NCBI GenBank assembly: GCA_014706295.1
Contig: JACSVZ010000008.1
Span: forward strand, 22,237,659-22,301,658
DNA from: Lycocorax pyrrhopterus obiensis
Lineage: Eukaryota; Chordata; Aves; Passeriformes; Paradisaeidae
DNA length: 64,000 nt
Direction of reading: 5' to 3'
Position 1 is the stretch's first letter. Every line of letters starts with the position of its first letter. The notes below the pieces were generated by a model. That model did not search any database. It saw nothing but the letters and a program-made list of their open reading frames with translations, and was not told the DNA's origin. Shown here in pieces: positions 21,648 to 32,065 of the stretch. The translations under genes and the position numbers were made by a program.

Positions 21648-24600
21648 TCACTTGATGAGCACCTGGTTGCAGAGAGCGCACACGAACACTGTCTCCTTCT
21701 GAGCCTCCGGGGCTGGAAAGGAAAGCAGACGTCAAGAGATGCTCCCCCTTTCCCACCAGGGGCTAGGGACCCCAGCCACAAAGCTGCTTCCAGAGCTGCA
21801 AATTCATCACTGCTCTGTCCCGAGCCAGGCTGTGCTGGGCACGTCCTGTCTACCCTCCCCACCAGGGCTGGGGCAAATGGCTAAGCAGACAAAACAGGTG
21901 GAAGCAGGAGCTCTTCCCTCCTCCACCTTTCAACTCACCTGTGGCTCCCATCACGGCCTTGGGGACTTTGAAGGAACAACACCTGGAGCAGAAGCTGTTC
22001 CCACAGTTACTGCAGCTCCGCTGTGGAGAAGGATGGAGGTGAGCCCCAGATGTGTATCAGACTAGCCCAGGAGTAAGTGAAGGGGGCCAAAAGTCTACAC
22101 CTCCTTCTGAGAACTGCCCACGGACTGTGTGCCAAGCATCACACACAGGGCTCAGATAAGGCAACAGGTCATTCCCACCAGCACACCCATGCTCTGCTTC
22201 ACCAGAAAGGCCACAGGAAATGGACTAAACCAGGGCACAGAGCAGGTACCTTCTACAATAACACACATAACAATGTGGGTTTGGCCTGAGGCAGCTTCCA
22301 AAGGAGTAAATGGACAAATACTCCACAACACAAGGGATCCCTGGTACCATTAGGCATGTGACAACACCCAGCATTTAGCTGAGGTCATCTGGGCTGTGAC
22401 CAAGGCCAGACACCTGAGCTGCTGGAGAAAGCCGGGGCAAGCCAGACTTGAGCAACACCTCTGCCCCAGGTGCAGACAGCAAGCTGGGACAGAAGCTGAA
22501 GACTCACCCTCTTCTTGAGCACAGAGAAGGTGGCAGCACAGCCCGTGCAGTTCCCTGGAAGAAAGAGAGCAAAGATCAGGCAGGGCTCTGCTGCCTGGGG
22601 CTGCAAGTGGCACAAGAACATCCATAGCTGTTGTAAAGGCTCAGCTCAGGGATGACATTGCTGCACCTTCCCATCCTTGCCCTTCCTAGGAGTGCTGGGA
22701 CCATCCTCCCCATGGCACAGAAAAGGTCACTGGAGGTGTCGGCACAGCCCTAGCAGGTACCACACCACCCTCTCCACTCCCAGTCCTACGGTCACCACTG
22801 GAAGCAGCACAGACTCCACGCTGCTGAGCTCCCCCAAGAAGCACCTGCTCCCAAACTCACCAAAGTTGTTGCTGGGGTAGCGCTTGCGCAGGCGCTCGGT
22901 CAGGCGTGACACCTTGCTGCGGATCACCTCGTTTTTGCTCATAAAACCATTGTCTGGGAGGCTGAGGTCAAAATCTGCTGAGCACTGAGAGCTCTCATCA
23001 TCCTCCTGCAGAGAGCAGAGCCAGCTGAGCACAGCAGGGTGGCTGGGGGCACACTGAGGGCTGCAGGGCAGCCGGCGCCAGAGGCGGGCACCCAACAAGC
23101 AGCGTGCTCCACCCAGCATTTCTACAAGCCACCAACAAACCAGGCAAAGTTCCAGCTGGGAGGAGATGCCACACCCTGGCATGGCAGTACTCACCATGAC
23201 CAGCAGCTGGTTCTCCTTCTCCCGCAGCATGGGACAGAGAGGAGAGTGAGTACAGATGGAGTCAGAGGCACCCAGCCCCACAGCCACCCTCCCTGAGCAC
23301 CCAGTGGACCCAACAAGGCCTTTGTCCCTTTCCCACCTCAGCTGCCCTGCAGGCACAGCCTACCCCAACCTCAGTCTCAAACCTCAATAGCATCTTTGAA
23401 CTCTTCATCAGGTTCTGCCTCCTCTGCTTCCTCCACACTGCCAGGGGTAAGGTCCTACAAGAGATTGACAAAGCTAGTCCAGCTGTTCCCCGGCCTCTGT
23501 CCAAAGGTGGCCCCACATTTCTGAGCAGGTTCCAGGATAATTGACCTGGCCCCAGGTGACACAAGTGTCAGAAGGTGAGGTGAGCCCCTGCCTCCTCAGA
23601 CCACAACCTTACATGTGGCAAAAGGACTGAGCCAAGCCCCCAGGGCAGAGAGCAGCATCCCAGTAACTCAGGAGTGGCTCACAGGCTTCCAGCAAAGATG
23701 GCAGCTGGAAGAAGATTGTGTGTAGAGGGACACAGGCATGGTCAGACCCAAGGGCTGGCTCTGCAGCTCCCACCCCACAACTGCCAGCCCTGCCCCTATC
23801 TCACCTCTGTGCTGGTGGGGGTGGGGGTCCGATCTGGGGCAGCAGCTGGTGGCAGGGGTTCAGCAGGCTCTGGAGTGCTCTCGAGGGGTTTGGAGCCCAC
23901 ACACTGCTCGATGGAGGCCTTGAGCTCCATTATCACTGGTTAAGAGGGGAATACAGCTGGAGTAGAGTGGCATTTCCCTACTCCCAGCCACACACACACA
24001 AAAGCCAGCTGCAAGACCTGATCTCCAGAGCTCAAGGTGGAGCATTGACACATATCATTCACTCATCAGATGTCCTGAGCCCTCCTCTGCTCACACATCA
24101 AAGTTAGGGAAGAAAGGAACCCCCCTCCACCACCTGCCCCAGCTCAGGACAGGGAACAGCAGGGGCCAAGGTCACAGCTCAGACACATCCAACACTCCTC
24201 CAGCACAAGCCACAGAAGAGGGCTTCTCTCCCTTCCAATGGCACGTTTTCAAGCCTGTATCATACACTGCCACAGGCACTGAATGTGTTTCAAGTTCTGA
24301 AGAGCAGGGTCAGGGATCGAGAGGGGTGGAGATGCTCACACAGCCTGCATTGACAGACCCTGGTTTGCCACACCACAGAGAAGAGAAGGAAACAGCACCT
24401 AGGCTGGGACACACATCAGGAGAGACTCTCACCTCCAACAGCTGAGCCCTGGGACCACACCACCCACCCTGGGCTGCTGAGCACCACCCCTAGGACATCA
24501 TTGCCTTTAGGGGGTTCAGGGTCTATGGTGGAGCCTGACACAGGACAGTGGGCTCATGTAAGAGAGAGGTCCAGGGCAGGATCTCTGGCTTCAGAGGGCC

Positions 24601-25808
24601 TTTCCCCAACCCATCCCACACAGGGCACTTCCAGGAAGGTCTCATACCTTGGTAGAACTGGGTGTTGCCCAGGAAGAGGGTGCTGTTGAGGATGGCCAGG
24701 ACCCAGCAGAGGGGCAGCAGGTAGAGGACACAGATAGTGCCCAGTAGCGCTCCATAAAACCTATGGAAAGCAGCAGGATACTTTGGTCAAGTCAGAGCAA
24801 CCCACACGACAGCATAAAACCCATTCCTTCACCTGGTGTTCCACCTGTTCTCTCCAAGTACCAAACGAATCAAACAAAGCGCCACAGGCCTGGCTGAGCC
24901 CCTCTCCCCACCAAGCCCACCACAGGGTGCCTGACCCAGTACTACTCACTGGGAAGAGACAGTGGGGTTCTCCCAGTACAGCACACGGTACACTGCCTCA
25001 CAGCTGCAGCACATACCGCTCAGAAACCCCTCCAGCTGGATCAGGCTGCGAATGAGACAGTCACAAAAAAGCCCCACAAACACACACCCTCGTTCCCCCA
25101 CATTCACACGGGTTACGGTGGCCAAACTGGCACCAGCCCCGCACAGCCTTTTTGGCTGCAGAGGCCCCCACAGTGCCACCGCTGGGGCGGCCCCAGGGAC
25201 TCACAAGCTCTTGACCTGGGCGATGGCCTCCTGCCGCGAGAGCTGCACCTTGCGCAGATCCTCCCTGCGGATGCTGTGGTACCTCCTGCGCACCAGCTCC
25301 GGCTCCGAGGGCCGGGCCCGGCACGTCTCTTGCAGGTAACCCAGCAGGGCCGGCACCGCCACCAGCAGGGCGAGCACCGAGTACCAGGCAGCTGGAAGAG
25401 GCGGGACAGCGTCAGCCCGGAGCGTCCGGGAAGGGGAGCAGCCCTAAGCCCCGACACGCACCTTGGCCGAGGGTGAGCAGGAGGAAGTTGAGGCCGAGGC
25501 AGACCAGGAGAGAGCACAGAGGCCGCTGCCACCTGCCGAGAGAGGGGAAGGCAAGGGACATGAGACCCCAGGGACGGTGTCGGTCTCCATCCCGGCCCAG
25601 CCCGCACCTACCGGAGGAGGGAGCGGACACCCTCGGCGGCGTCCCGCAGCGGCTCCAGGTAGAGCTCCAGCCGCCGGTAGCTCCGCACCAGCTCCAGCAA
25701 GTCGAAAGCAGCGGCGGCCTTGGGTGGCGACGGCTCCGGCGGGGCCTCACCAGCTCCCGTGGCCCCTTCGGGGCCGCCTGCCGCCCCGTCCCGCTCCACC
25801 GCCTGCAT
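21648..25808 (-). CDS. ZFYVE27: ZFYVE27 (protrudin), ER-membrane FYVE protein
   Basis: ER protein that promotes neurite outgrowth and endosome transport through VAP, Rab11 and kinesin-1. Twelve minus-strand exons: 25612-25808, 25462-25532, 25205-25391, 24950-25045, 24648-24760, 23805-23935, 23383-23454, 23195-23215, 22861-23005, 22508-22554, 21939-22020 and 21648-21712, all in phase, giving 408 residues (human 411). Start MQAVERDG matches human MQTSEREG. Features in order: FDLLELVRSYRRLELYLEPL; hydrophobic hairpin around residues 70-110 (CLGLNFLLLTL, YSVLALLVAVPALLGYL); a third hydrophobic stretch near 187-208 (YLLPLCWVLAIL); FFAT-like EEFKDAIE (282-289); microexon residues 290-296 (ENQLLVM); coiled coil (KNEVIRSKVSRLTERLRKRY); FYVE zinc finger with CTGC, CSNC and CALC pairs at the C-terminus. 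Confidence 0.96.
23195..23215 (-). CDS. ZFYVE27: ZFYVE27 21-nt microexon (neuronal protrudin-L type)
   Basis: Exactly 21 nt encoding ENQLLVM between the FFAT exon and the coiled-coil exon, with acceptor gggagaag and donor gtgagtac. In the same place human protrudin has ETHLVVL, the seven residues reported for the neuron-enriched long isoform. The pre-mRNA strand carries TGCTGC about 10 nt upstream of the acceptor, the UGC type of signal used by SRRM4 at neural microexons. Both skipping and inclusion keep the frame. Confidence 0.8.
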
Positions 25809-26150
25809 GACGGGACCGGGAGCGGAGCGGCGCCGCCGCGCTCGGCCCGGCCCCGCCGCGCGCTCCCGTGACGCGGCCGGGCGCGCCGTGATCCCGCGCG
25901 CGGCCAATGGGAGCGCCGGGCCGAGGAGCCCCGCCCGCGGGGGAACGGGCCGCTGTCGCCGCCGCCTGGCGCCCCGGGGCTCGCCCGGCTCTGCCCGCGC
26001 TGCCTGCTGGGCTACGTGCTGGGTCCTGCGACCGCTCTGGGCGCGAGGCTCGAGGCCGAGTCTCGGTGGGCCCGGTCTAGACACGGGGTTCGGCCCTGGT
26101 CCTGGGCTGCTCAGCGTCCCGGCCCTGTCCCGATTCGGGTCTGCTCTGGT
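25809..26150 (-). promoter_or_regulatory. ZFYVE27: ZFYVE27 CpG promoter
   Basis: CpG-rich sequence directly upstream of the ATG at 25806-25808, with a CCAAT box at 25914-25918 (plus-strand orientation) and several GC boxes. Long open frames here are GC artefacts. Confidence 0.5.
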
Positions 26151-26159
26151 GTAGGACTC

Positions 26160-27255
26160 AGGCACAGCCTGGATCCGGTCCCAGTCCAGGGCTGGGCACT
26201 GATCCGGGTCTAATCTTGGTTCAGGGCTCAGTCCCAGTCTGAGTCTTTGCATGGCCTGCATCCAGCTGTGTCGGGCACGATGGGTTTGTCCCCATGAGCC
26301 CGTTGCTGGACCACCTCTCCCCGAGGAGAGACCAGAGAGCAGCCCCGCACCCGGTGTCCCTGAAGGGAGCAACAGGTTCCTCACGGGCCCGTGAGCCTGG
26401 CTGCGGGCTCATTTGCTGCCCCTCCATGTCCCCAAAGCAGCCCAGCCCTGCTTGCACCGCTCCAGGCACCATGGGCTGTCCTGAAAGGTGTTTGCAGTAG
26501 AGCAGGGATGCTGGCTCCCAGGAATGCTCTGGGGATCCTGGGATCCTGGGATGCCAAAAGTTATAACCTTGTTATAACCCTGTGCTGGCCGTTGAACAAT
26601 GAGGGCTCAATGCTGCTGCTGGCTGTATGCAGCCTCTGATGAACAGGGCATGTGTCCCATGGGCAGAAGGCTGGGGACCCAGTGACACCCCAGCTGCGGG
26701 TCCAGATCCAAGACTCAGCCCTGTCCCAAGAGTGCATCCCAGAGCTGGAGCCAGTCCTGGGAGATGCTGGCAGCCCTCTGTTGGCCCCTGACCCACCAAG
26801 GGCCAGTCAGTGTGTACATGACTGCCCAGCAGTGCCCTGGCCCTGGGACAGAGGGCCCTTTCAGCCTGGAGTGACGAGGCCATTAGGAATGCAACTACAT
26901 CCTGTCCTCAGTGCATCCCACAGCCACAGAGCCCTGTGGACTTGGCCTCCTTCTGCTCCGTTGGGAGCCCCATGTGAGCATCAGGCTGTGGCCTGTCTCT
27001 GCCCAGGCAGCAGGGCCAGGGATAGCCCCTGTCCTCAAGGGCAGAGGCTTAAGCCTCTCTAGCAGGAGCAGTGACTCAGCAAAAGGGAGCCTGCCTGTGA
27101 CCCCAGAGCACCCCAGGACTTCATGACCATGGCCAGAGGCTCCAAGCAGAGAGGGCCCAGGGTGCAGGGCTACAGAGCTGGGTGTGATCTCAGCCCAGAC
27201 CTCATACCCAGCGGGTCCCAGCCCCAGCACAAAGCCCCAGACACTCAGTGAGCGC
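26160..27255. other. Intergenic DNA between ZFYVE27 and MARVELD1
   Basis: No conserved exon, RNA gene or mobile element was recognised by eye. GC falls away from the ZFYVE27 CpG island. Confidence 0.5.
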
Positions 27256-27264
27256 CAACATTGT

Positions 27265-27270
27265 TTTATT
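27265..27270 (-). terminator. MARVELD1: Poly(A) signal of MARVELD1
   Basis: AATAAA on the minus strand, about 1.9 kb after the MARVELD1 stop. The interval 27271-29164 holds no other recognisable gene and is taken as a long single-exon 3' UTR, or intergenic in part. Confidence 0.6.
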
Positions 27271-29164
27271 TGGAAGGTGAATCCATTGGCACCTGAAAGG
27301 AGGCTGTAGGGGGATAGAGCTGGTGTGACAGACAGGGCTGCAGAAAGCCAGGGAAAGGCACTTGTGGTGGCAGAAGCACTGAGGGCATTTTGGACAGCCT
27401 GGGCCAATGGCTGCACCAGAGTAGGCAGAGGCAGGTGGTGTCAGGGACCAGCCTTGACACAGGGCAAAGACAGCACGTCCCACCCAGGGAAGGGGTACAT
27501 GGCCTGGAGGTTGGCAGGGCCCCTGAGCATGATGGGGTATCCACTGGGACAGCACATCATGATGGAAGTGGTGACCCAGTACCAATCCCAGACCCCTTCA
27601 AGCCCCCAGGGGAATCAGGGCTGCTGCTCTCCACCTCAAAAAAGGTTCCAGGGAACCCCAGGCAACAGCTAGCTGTGGCCAGCTGCTGGGGACACCCATC
27701 TCACTGATCTGAGTCTACACAGAGACTGGAGCAGACCCTTCCTCGCACCAGGAGCAATAGAGAGGACCTGCCTCCAGGCAGGGTGAGGAGGGCTTGTGGC
27801 AGGGCAGCCCTAGTGTGGTGCTGCTCCAAAAATTCTGTCTCTGGCTGCCCATTTCTCTAGTCAGCCCTACATGGCCTCATCAGGGCTTGGCACCTGGTGG
27901 GTTGTGGAGGCTGATCCAGGGCTGGGCTGGCTCCAGTGCCGGTGTCCTCTTCTGTTCTCCAAGACAGGCTGTGCTCCCACAGTGCCTGGCCCCAGCCCCC
28001 CCATGGCCAGAGTGCCAGCACAGCCTAGCCACTGCCATGCTGCAATGCTCACCCTTCCCCTCCACCTCACCACAGTCTCCAGGTACTGCCCAGTCCCAGA
28101 GAGTCCAAAGATGGGAATTTTCCAGGATGATAAACCAAGTGCGGCAGAGACAGGCAGGGCTGCAGGCTGATTAGAACCATCAGCGAGGCTGTTTCTGTCC
28201 CTTTTGGAGTAGCCTGGCCACAGGGCTGGTTCAGTGGCTCTGGGTGGCTTGGAGCCACAAACACCTCTGCAGGACAGCAGGAGGAGAGAACAACCCCATG
28301 ACTGGCTCCTCTCAACCCCAGGGGCACCTGGCCCCATCCCAGGACTGAACAAACTCCAAGGCTGGAGGAATTTACCCCCTGCCCAGGGTCACAGACCACG
28401 TTACAGCTCCGCTTGCCCTTCCCCTCACTCCGCAGCAATGGAGGCCTTGCTGCCCTCCTCAGTCCCCAAACTGGACTGGAGTGATGCTGGATCTGGCTGT
28501 GCAGTACCTGTGTGTCTCCACACCCCCAGAGTGCAGGGCAGGGAGGGACTGAGCCCTTTGGGGCTCCAATAAGATGAAGGACGTTTTCAGGCCAGACAGA
28601 AGGAGGGGCCCAGGCTGGGGAAGCCAAGTTCAGAGCCTCCCTTAGGGAATTGTGGAGGCGCCATGCAGCTGGAATGGCAAGAAAGGGCTGCCAGCAGGTC
28701 AGGGGGGTTTATGCCCATCCAACTCCACTAGGCACTGCTGCCCCCAGCTCAGCTCCCCCAGGCTAGTCCCCCTCCACCCCAGGAACAGGTCAGCACCCAC
28801 CTGAGCATGCAGCATCTGCAAGACCAGGGGCAGGGGAGTTTGGCTGGAGTCTTAGGGGGGCTCCCAAAGATTGGTATCCCTCTTAGGGGCTCTCCATTCG
28901 GGTCCTTCCACTTGCAGTAGCCTATGTCTGTCCAGGGGTGGGAGAAGGGCCTGCGCAGTGGCTGGGTGTCCACGGTGTCTTGGTGCGTTGCAGGGGAAGC
29001 CGTGCTCGGCGAAGTCCTCTGTCTGTCCATCCGTCTATGCAGGAGTCTCTGGAGGAAATGCAGTGCAGTCAGCCAGGAGAGGATGGGGTGGCAGGGTCAT
29101 GTCATCCCAAAGACGGGCTGTGTTCTGTCTGTGGCTGAGAAGGGGAGCCAAGTGGCACGGGATC

Positions 29165-29692
29165 TCAGATGATGTCTCGCTGGTCCTGGCAACGCCGTGA
29201 CAGGCAATAGAGCCCGGAGAAGAGGTACAGGCAGGCGGTGATCCCCCCACAGATGGAGGCGCTCAGGTAGGCACTGTAGAGGCAGTGCTGGCTGTAGCCC
29301 GGCAGGTTGCAAAAGCTTCTCTGCTTGGCCTTGTGACCCATGATGCCAGTGGCAGCTGCGTAGAGCCCCACGCCCAGTGCCAGGTCGTGCACCAGGTTGG
29401 TGAGGAGCCAGCGGGAGCCCAGCCAGGGCACCAGCTCCCAGCGCCCCAGCAGGCTCAGCCCGAAGAGGGCCAGGGTGAGGAGCCAGACCAGGACGGCGGC
29501 AAACAGAGCGAAGTGAGCCGCCCCCTCGTACTTATTAGCCGCTACCGTCACCCAGAAGGCAGCGCCCAGCGCCAGCTGCCCCAGGCGTAGCAGGCCCAGA
29601 GGGCTCCGCAGGTAGGCGCGATGGAGGCTGAGGGAGCCGCGGGCCGGCGGCCCCGGGGGCGGCGGCACTGTCGGAGGAGCCGTGCGGGCCAT
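29165..29692 (-). CDS. MARVELD1: MARVELD1, MARVEL-domain four-pass membrane protein
   Basis: Single-exon ORF of 175 residues (human 173) ending TGA at 29165-29167; the ATG is at 29690-29692. The MARVEL domain begins after a proline-rich N-terminus: LRSPLGLLRLGQLALGAAFW (first membrane segment), FALFAAVLVWLLTLALFGLS (second), a third at LVHDLALGVGLYAAATGIMG, and a fourth at SASICGGITACLYLFSGLYC. Between the third and fourth lies a luminal-type loop with two cysteines (FCNLPGYSQHC). Human MARVELD1 shares FLRSPLG, GAAFW, ELVP.LGSRWL and the ending RRCQ as I remember it. It has been reported at membranes and in the nucleus with roles in adhesion and RNA decay. Placed head to head with AVPI1, as in human. 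Confidence 0.95.
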   Translation of the reverse strand: MARTAPPTVPPPPGPPARGSLSLHRAYLRSPLGLLRLGQLALGAAFWVTVAANKYEGAAHFALFAAVLVWLLTLALFGLSLLGRWELVPWLGSRWLLTNLVHDLALGVGLYAAATGIMGHKAKQRSFCNLPGYSQHCLYSAYLSASICGGITACLYLFSGLYCLSRRCQDQRDII

Positions 29693-30681
29693 GGCGCGGC
29701 CCTGCCTGCTCCGGCGCGGCTCGGGCGGGACTCAGGGCCCCGGCAGCGACTTCCTCCCTGACCGTTGCCAAACATCTGGCACTTAGCGGTCCTCCCCGCG
29801 CGGGGCCTCTCCTCTCCTCCCCGCCCCGACTCCGCGCCCCGCCGCACCTCCCGCCAGCCCATCATGACACCCGAGAGCCGCCGCGGATGCGCCGTCGAGC
29901 AGGGCCCGCCGCGCCCCTCCCGTCCTGCTGCCGCCGGGGGGGGGGGGGGGCAACAACGCGGGGCGCGAGAAGAGGCAGGGGGACGTGGGAGACGGCGACC
30001 GATGCCGGCGGCGGGGCCCAGGGACAGCGCACCGGGACCCCCGGCGGCTGCCGGCGGGGGGCGCGCACCGGGGTTCCCCTTACGTCATCCGGGATTCCCC
30101 TCGGAGTGCTGGGCGATGTGGCCCCGCCCGGGGCGGGGCCTCGCACCCCGCCCATGACGTCACCCACGCCACGTGGCCTCCTCAGCGAAGCGGCGCGGCC
30201 GCGCCCCTCGGCGCCGATTGGTCCTGGCAGCGGGAGGCGGGCGGGGATTGGCGGCGGGGCGGGGCGGCGCGCAGCGAGGGAATGAATGGGGCGCGCGGCC
30301 GCGGCGGGACCCCGGTGCGGTGGCGCGAAGCGGGTCCGGGAACGCAGCGGGCACCAGGCGGAGCCGCCCCCGCCAGGTCTGTGCGAGAGGCCGGTGGGCG
30401 CGGGGCGGCGTCGGAGCGAAAGTGGGTCACGGCGGGGCCCAGCGCCCCGGGCGGGGCGGGACCGGACTTGCGTGCCCCGGCCCGAGCCGGGGCGTCTCCC
30501 GCGTTCCCGGGCGGCCCCGCCTGCGCGGCTGGCCCCCTGCCCGGCGTCCCGGACCGCCCTTCCCCCGACGCCCGCCCTTCCTCACTGGGCATCCGCGCCG
30601 GATCCCGGGGGAGGCGGACCGGACCGAGCAGCGAGACCGGAGCCTGACGCCGACCGTTCGGTGCCCGCAGCGGCCAGGGCC
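29693..30681. promoter_or_regulatory. Bidirectional CpG-island promoter of MARVELD1 and AVPI1
   Basis: The two ATGs lie about 1 kb apart, pointing away from each other, in one CpG island. It contains a perfect CRE TGACGTCA (30155-30162), a CRE-like TTACGTCA (30080-30087), a palindromic E-box CCACGTGG (30169-30176), two inverted CCAAT boxes (ATTGG at 30217 and 30247) and GC boxes. A G15 homopolymer runs 29936-29950. An acceptor-like cccgcag ends at 30670, so AVPI1 may have a non-coding first exon, as in human. Confidence 0.65.
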
Positions 30682-31116
30682 ATGGGCACTCCGGCCTCGG
30701 TGGTGAGCGACTCTCCGGGACGGGCGGCGCCCGCAGCCCGCGCCCGTAAGCGGGCCTCGGCCAACATCTTCCAGGGCGTGGGGCTGCTAGAGCTGCGGAG
30801 CCTGTTCCGGAGCGGCGGGGCCGAGCGGCCCGAGGAGCGCGCCCGCCTCGTCTGGCGGTACGCGGGCCAGCGGCGCATGGCGCGGGCCCTGCGGCGGCTG
30901 CGGCGACGGCGACCAGCCCAGCCCGGCGGCGCGATGGCAGCGCTACGGCGCTTCGAACACCTTCGGTAGGTGCGGCCCGGGGTGGCGGGGCAATCAGGGG
31001 GAAGTGCGGCCGGGCCATGCCGCTAACACACACCTCTCCCCCGTAGGATCGTGGAGAAGAAGCTGGAGGGTGACTGTGGGGACTGCGGGGCCGAGACGGG
31101 CTCAGAGTCCATGTAG
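30682..31116 (+). CDS. AVPI1: AVPI1, arginine vasopressin-induced protein 1
   Basis: Small protein induced by vasopressin, linked to MAP kinase activity. Two coding exons, 30682-30965 and 31047-31116, give 117 residues against 147 in human. The start MGTPASVVS is identical to human and is followed by the conserved core ASANIFQG, an LRSLF helix, EERARLVWRYAG, and ALRRLRRRRP. The second exon, joined in phase 2 at LR, gives IVEKKLEGDCGDCGAETGSE and ends SM, unlike the basic human C-terminus. AATAAA follows at 31194. The short tail may be a lineage difference or an alternative last exon. Confidence 0.9.
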
Positions 31117-31193
31117 CAGCACTGAGCAGCTGGGCTGTGGAGAGCAGCTCTCCAAGGACACTAAGTGTACTGGGCAGGGTGCAATGAATGGTT

Positions 31194-31199
31194 AATAAA
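31194..31199 (+). terminator. AVPI1: Poly(A) signal of AVPI1
   Basis: AATAAA 78 bp after the TAG of AVPI1, in the sequence gttaataaagg. Confidence 0.75.
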
Positions 31200-31320
31200 G
31201 GGTGGACAGTGGTGGCTGGGTGAGGCTCTGGTTGTGTCCTGCCCATCCCTGTCCTTCCCCCAGAGTGGTAGAACCATGGTCCAGGACATTGTACGGCACC
31301 TAGTACAAGGGGAGCAGCTC

Positions 31321-31507
31321 CACACCATAGGTCAGGTTGGAACAGACCTCTCGGTCATCTGGTCCAAGCTCCCTGCTTAAGCAGGGTCAGCCTAGAGCAG
31401 ATGCCACAGGATTGCATTCAGATAGTTCTTGAATATCTCTTGTGAGGGAGACTCCACAGCCTTCCTGGGCAATCTGTTCCAGTGCAGTCACTCACACAGT
31501 AACTGAC
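31321..31507 (-). mobile_element. CR1-type LINE fragment
   Basis: The plus strand reads like the reverse complement of the avian CR1 3' region: CAGGTTGGAACAGACCTCT, then GTCATCTGGTCCAAGCTCC, CAGCCTAGAGCAGATGCCAC, GAGGGAGACTCCACAGCC and CTGGGCAATCTGTTCCAGTG. It is a truncated, diverged copy. It abuts the NUMA1-like segment that follows. Confidence 0.8.
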
Positions 31508-32065
31508 CTGGCACAGTCACAGGGACAACTGAAGAACAAGCTACATGCTGCCCTTCAGGAGAAGGAATGCTTGGAAGAGGTAATAGAGATTCTCCAGGGA
31601 AAGATTTCTCTGCTGGAGGACCAGCTGGCCAAGCTGGACGAGTGTAGCGCTCAGGAGAACAGAGAAGTCATGGGGGACATTCTGAAGCTGGAGGAGCTGA
31701 AGCAGAAGGTGTCCAGCCTCACTGCCAAAAGAGCAAAGCTCCAGGCCATGGTCCTGTGGCTGAAGGAAGAGAAGCAGCTGCAGGAAGCAGCCCTGCAGTA
31801 TGAATGTGGCCACGTCGAGGAGGAGAAGCAGCAGCTGGGCAGCCTCATCTCCAGCCTCCAGAGCTTCCTCTCCAAGAGCCACTGGGCCCAGGAGAGGCTG
31901 GAGCAGGACCTGCAGACACAGGATGCCAAGGGACAGCCTGGGCAGCTGGTTGCCCTCAATGCCCAGCACGAGCAGATAGGAAATTCTGTCCTGCAGCAGC
32001 TCCAGCAGTTGCAGGAGGCCAGTGCATCCCTGTGCAGGTACATACGGATACCAGCCATGGGCTGA
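31508..32065 (+). pseudogene. NUMA1-derived coiled-coil segment, open but partial
   Basis: From about 31508 an uninterrupted frame of some 185 codons, ending TGA at 32063-32065, resembles part of the NuMA coiled coil (human residues about 360-550 as I recall): HAALQEKECLEE, EILQGKISLLEDQLAKL, EVMGDILKLEELKQ, GHVEEEKQQLGSLISSLQS, LVALNAQHEQI. Heptad-like leucine spacing is kept throughout. There is no start of its own; the nearest ATG-type start lies in the CR1 fragment upstream. It has no neighbouring NUMA1 exons and no poly(A) tract that I can see. NUMA1 carries much of this region in one very large exon, so lack of introns does not prove retrotransposition. A partial copy is most likely; expression is unknown. 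Confidence 0.7.
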
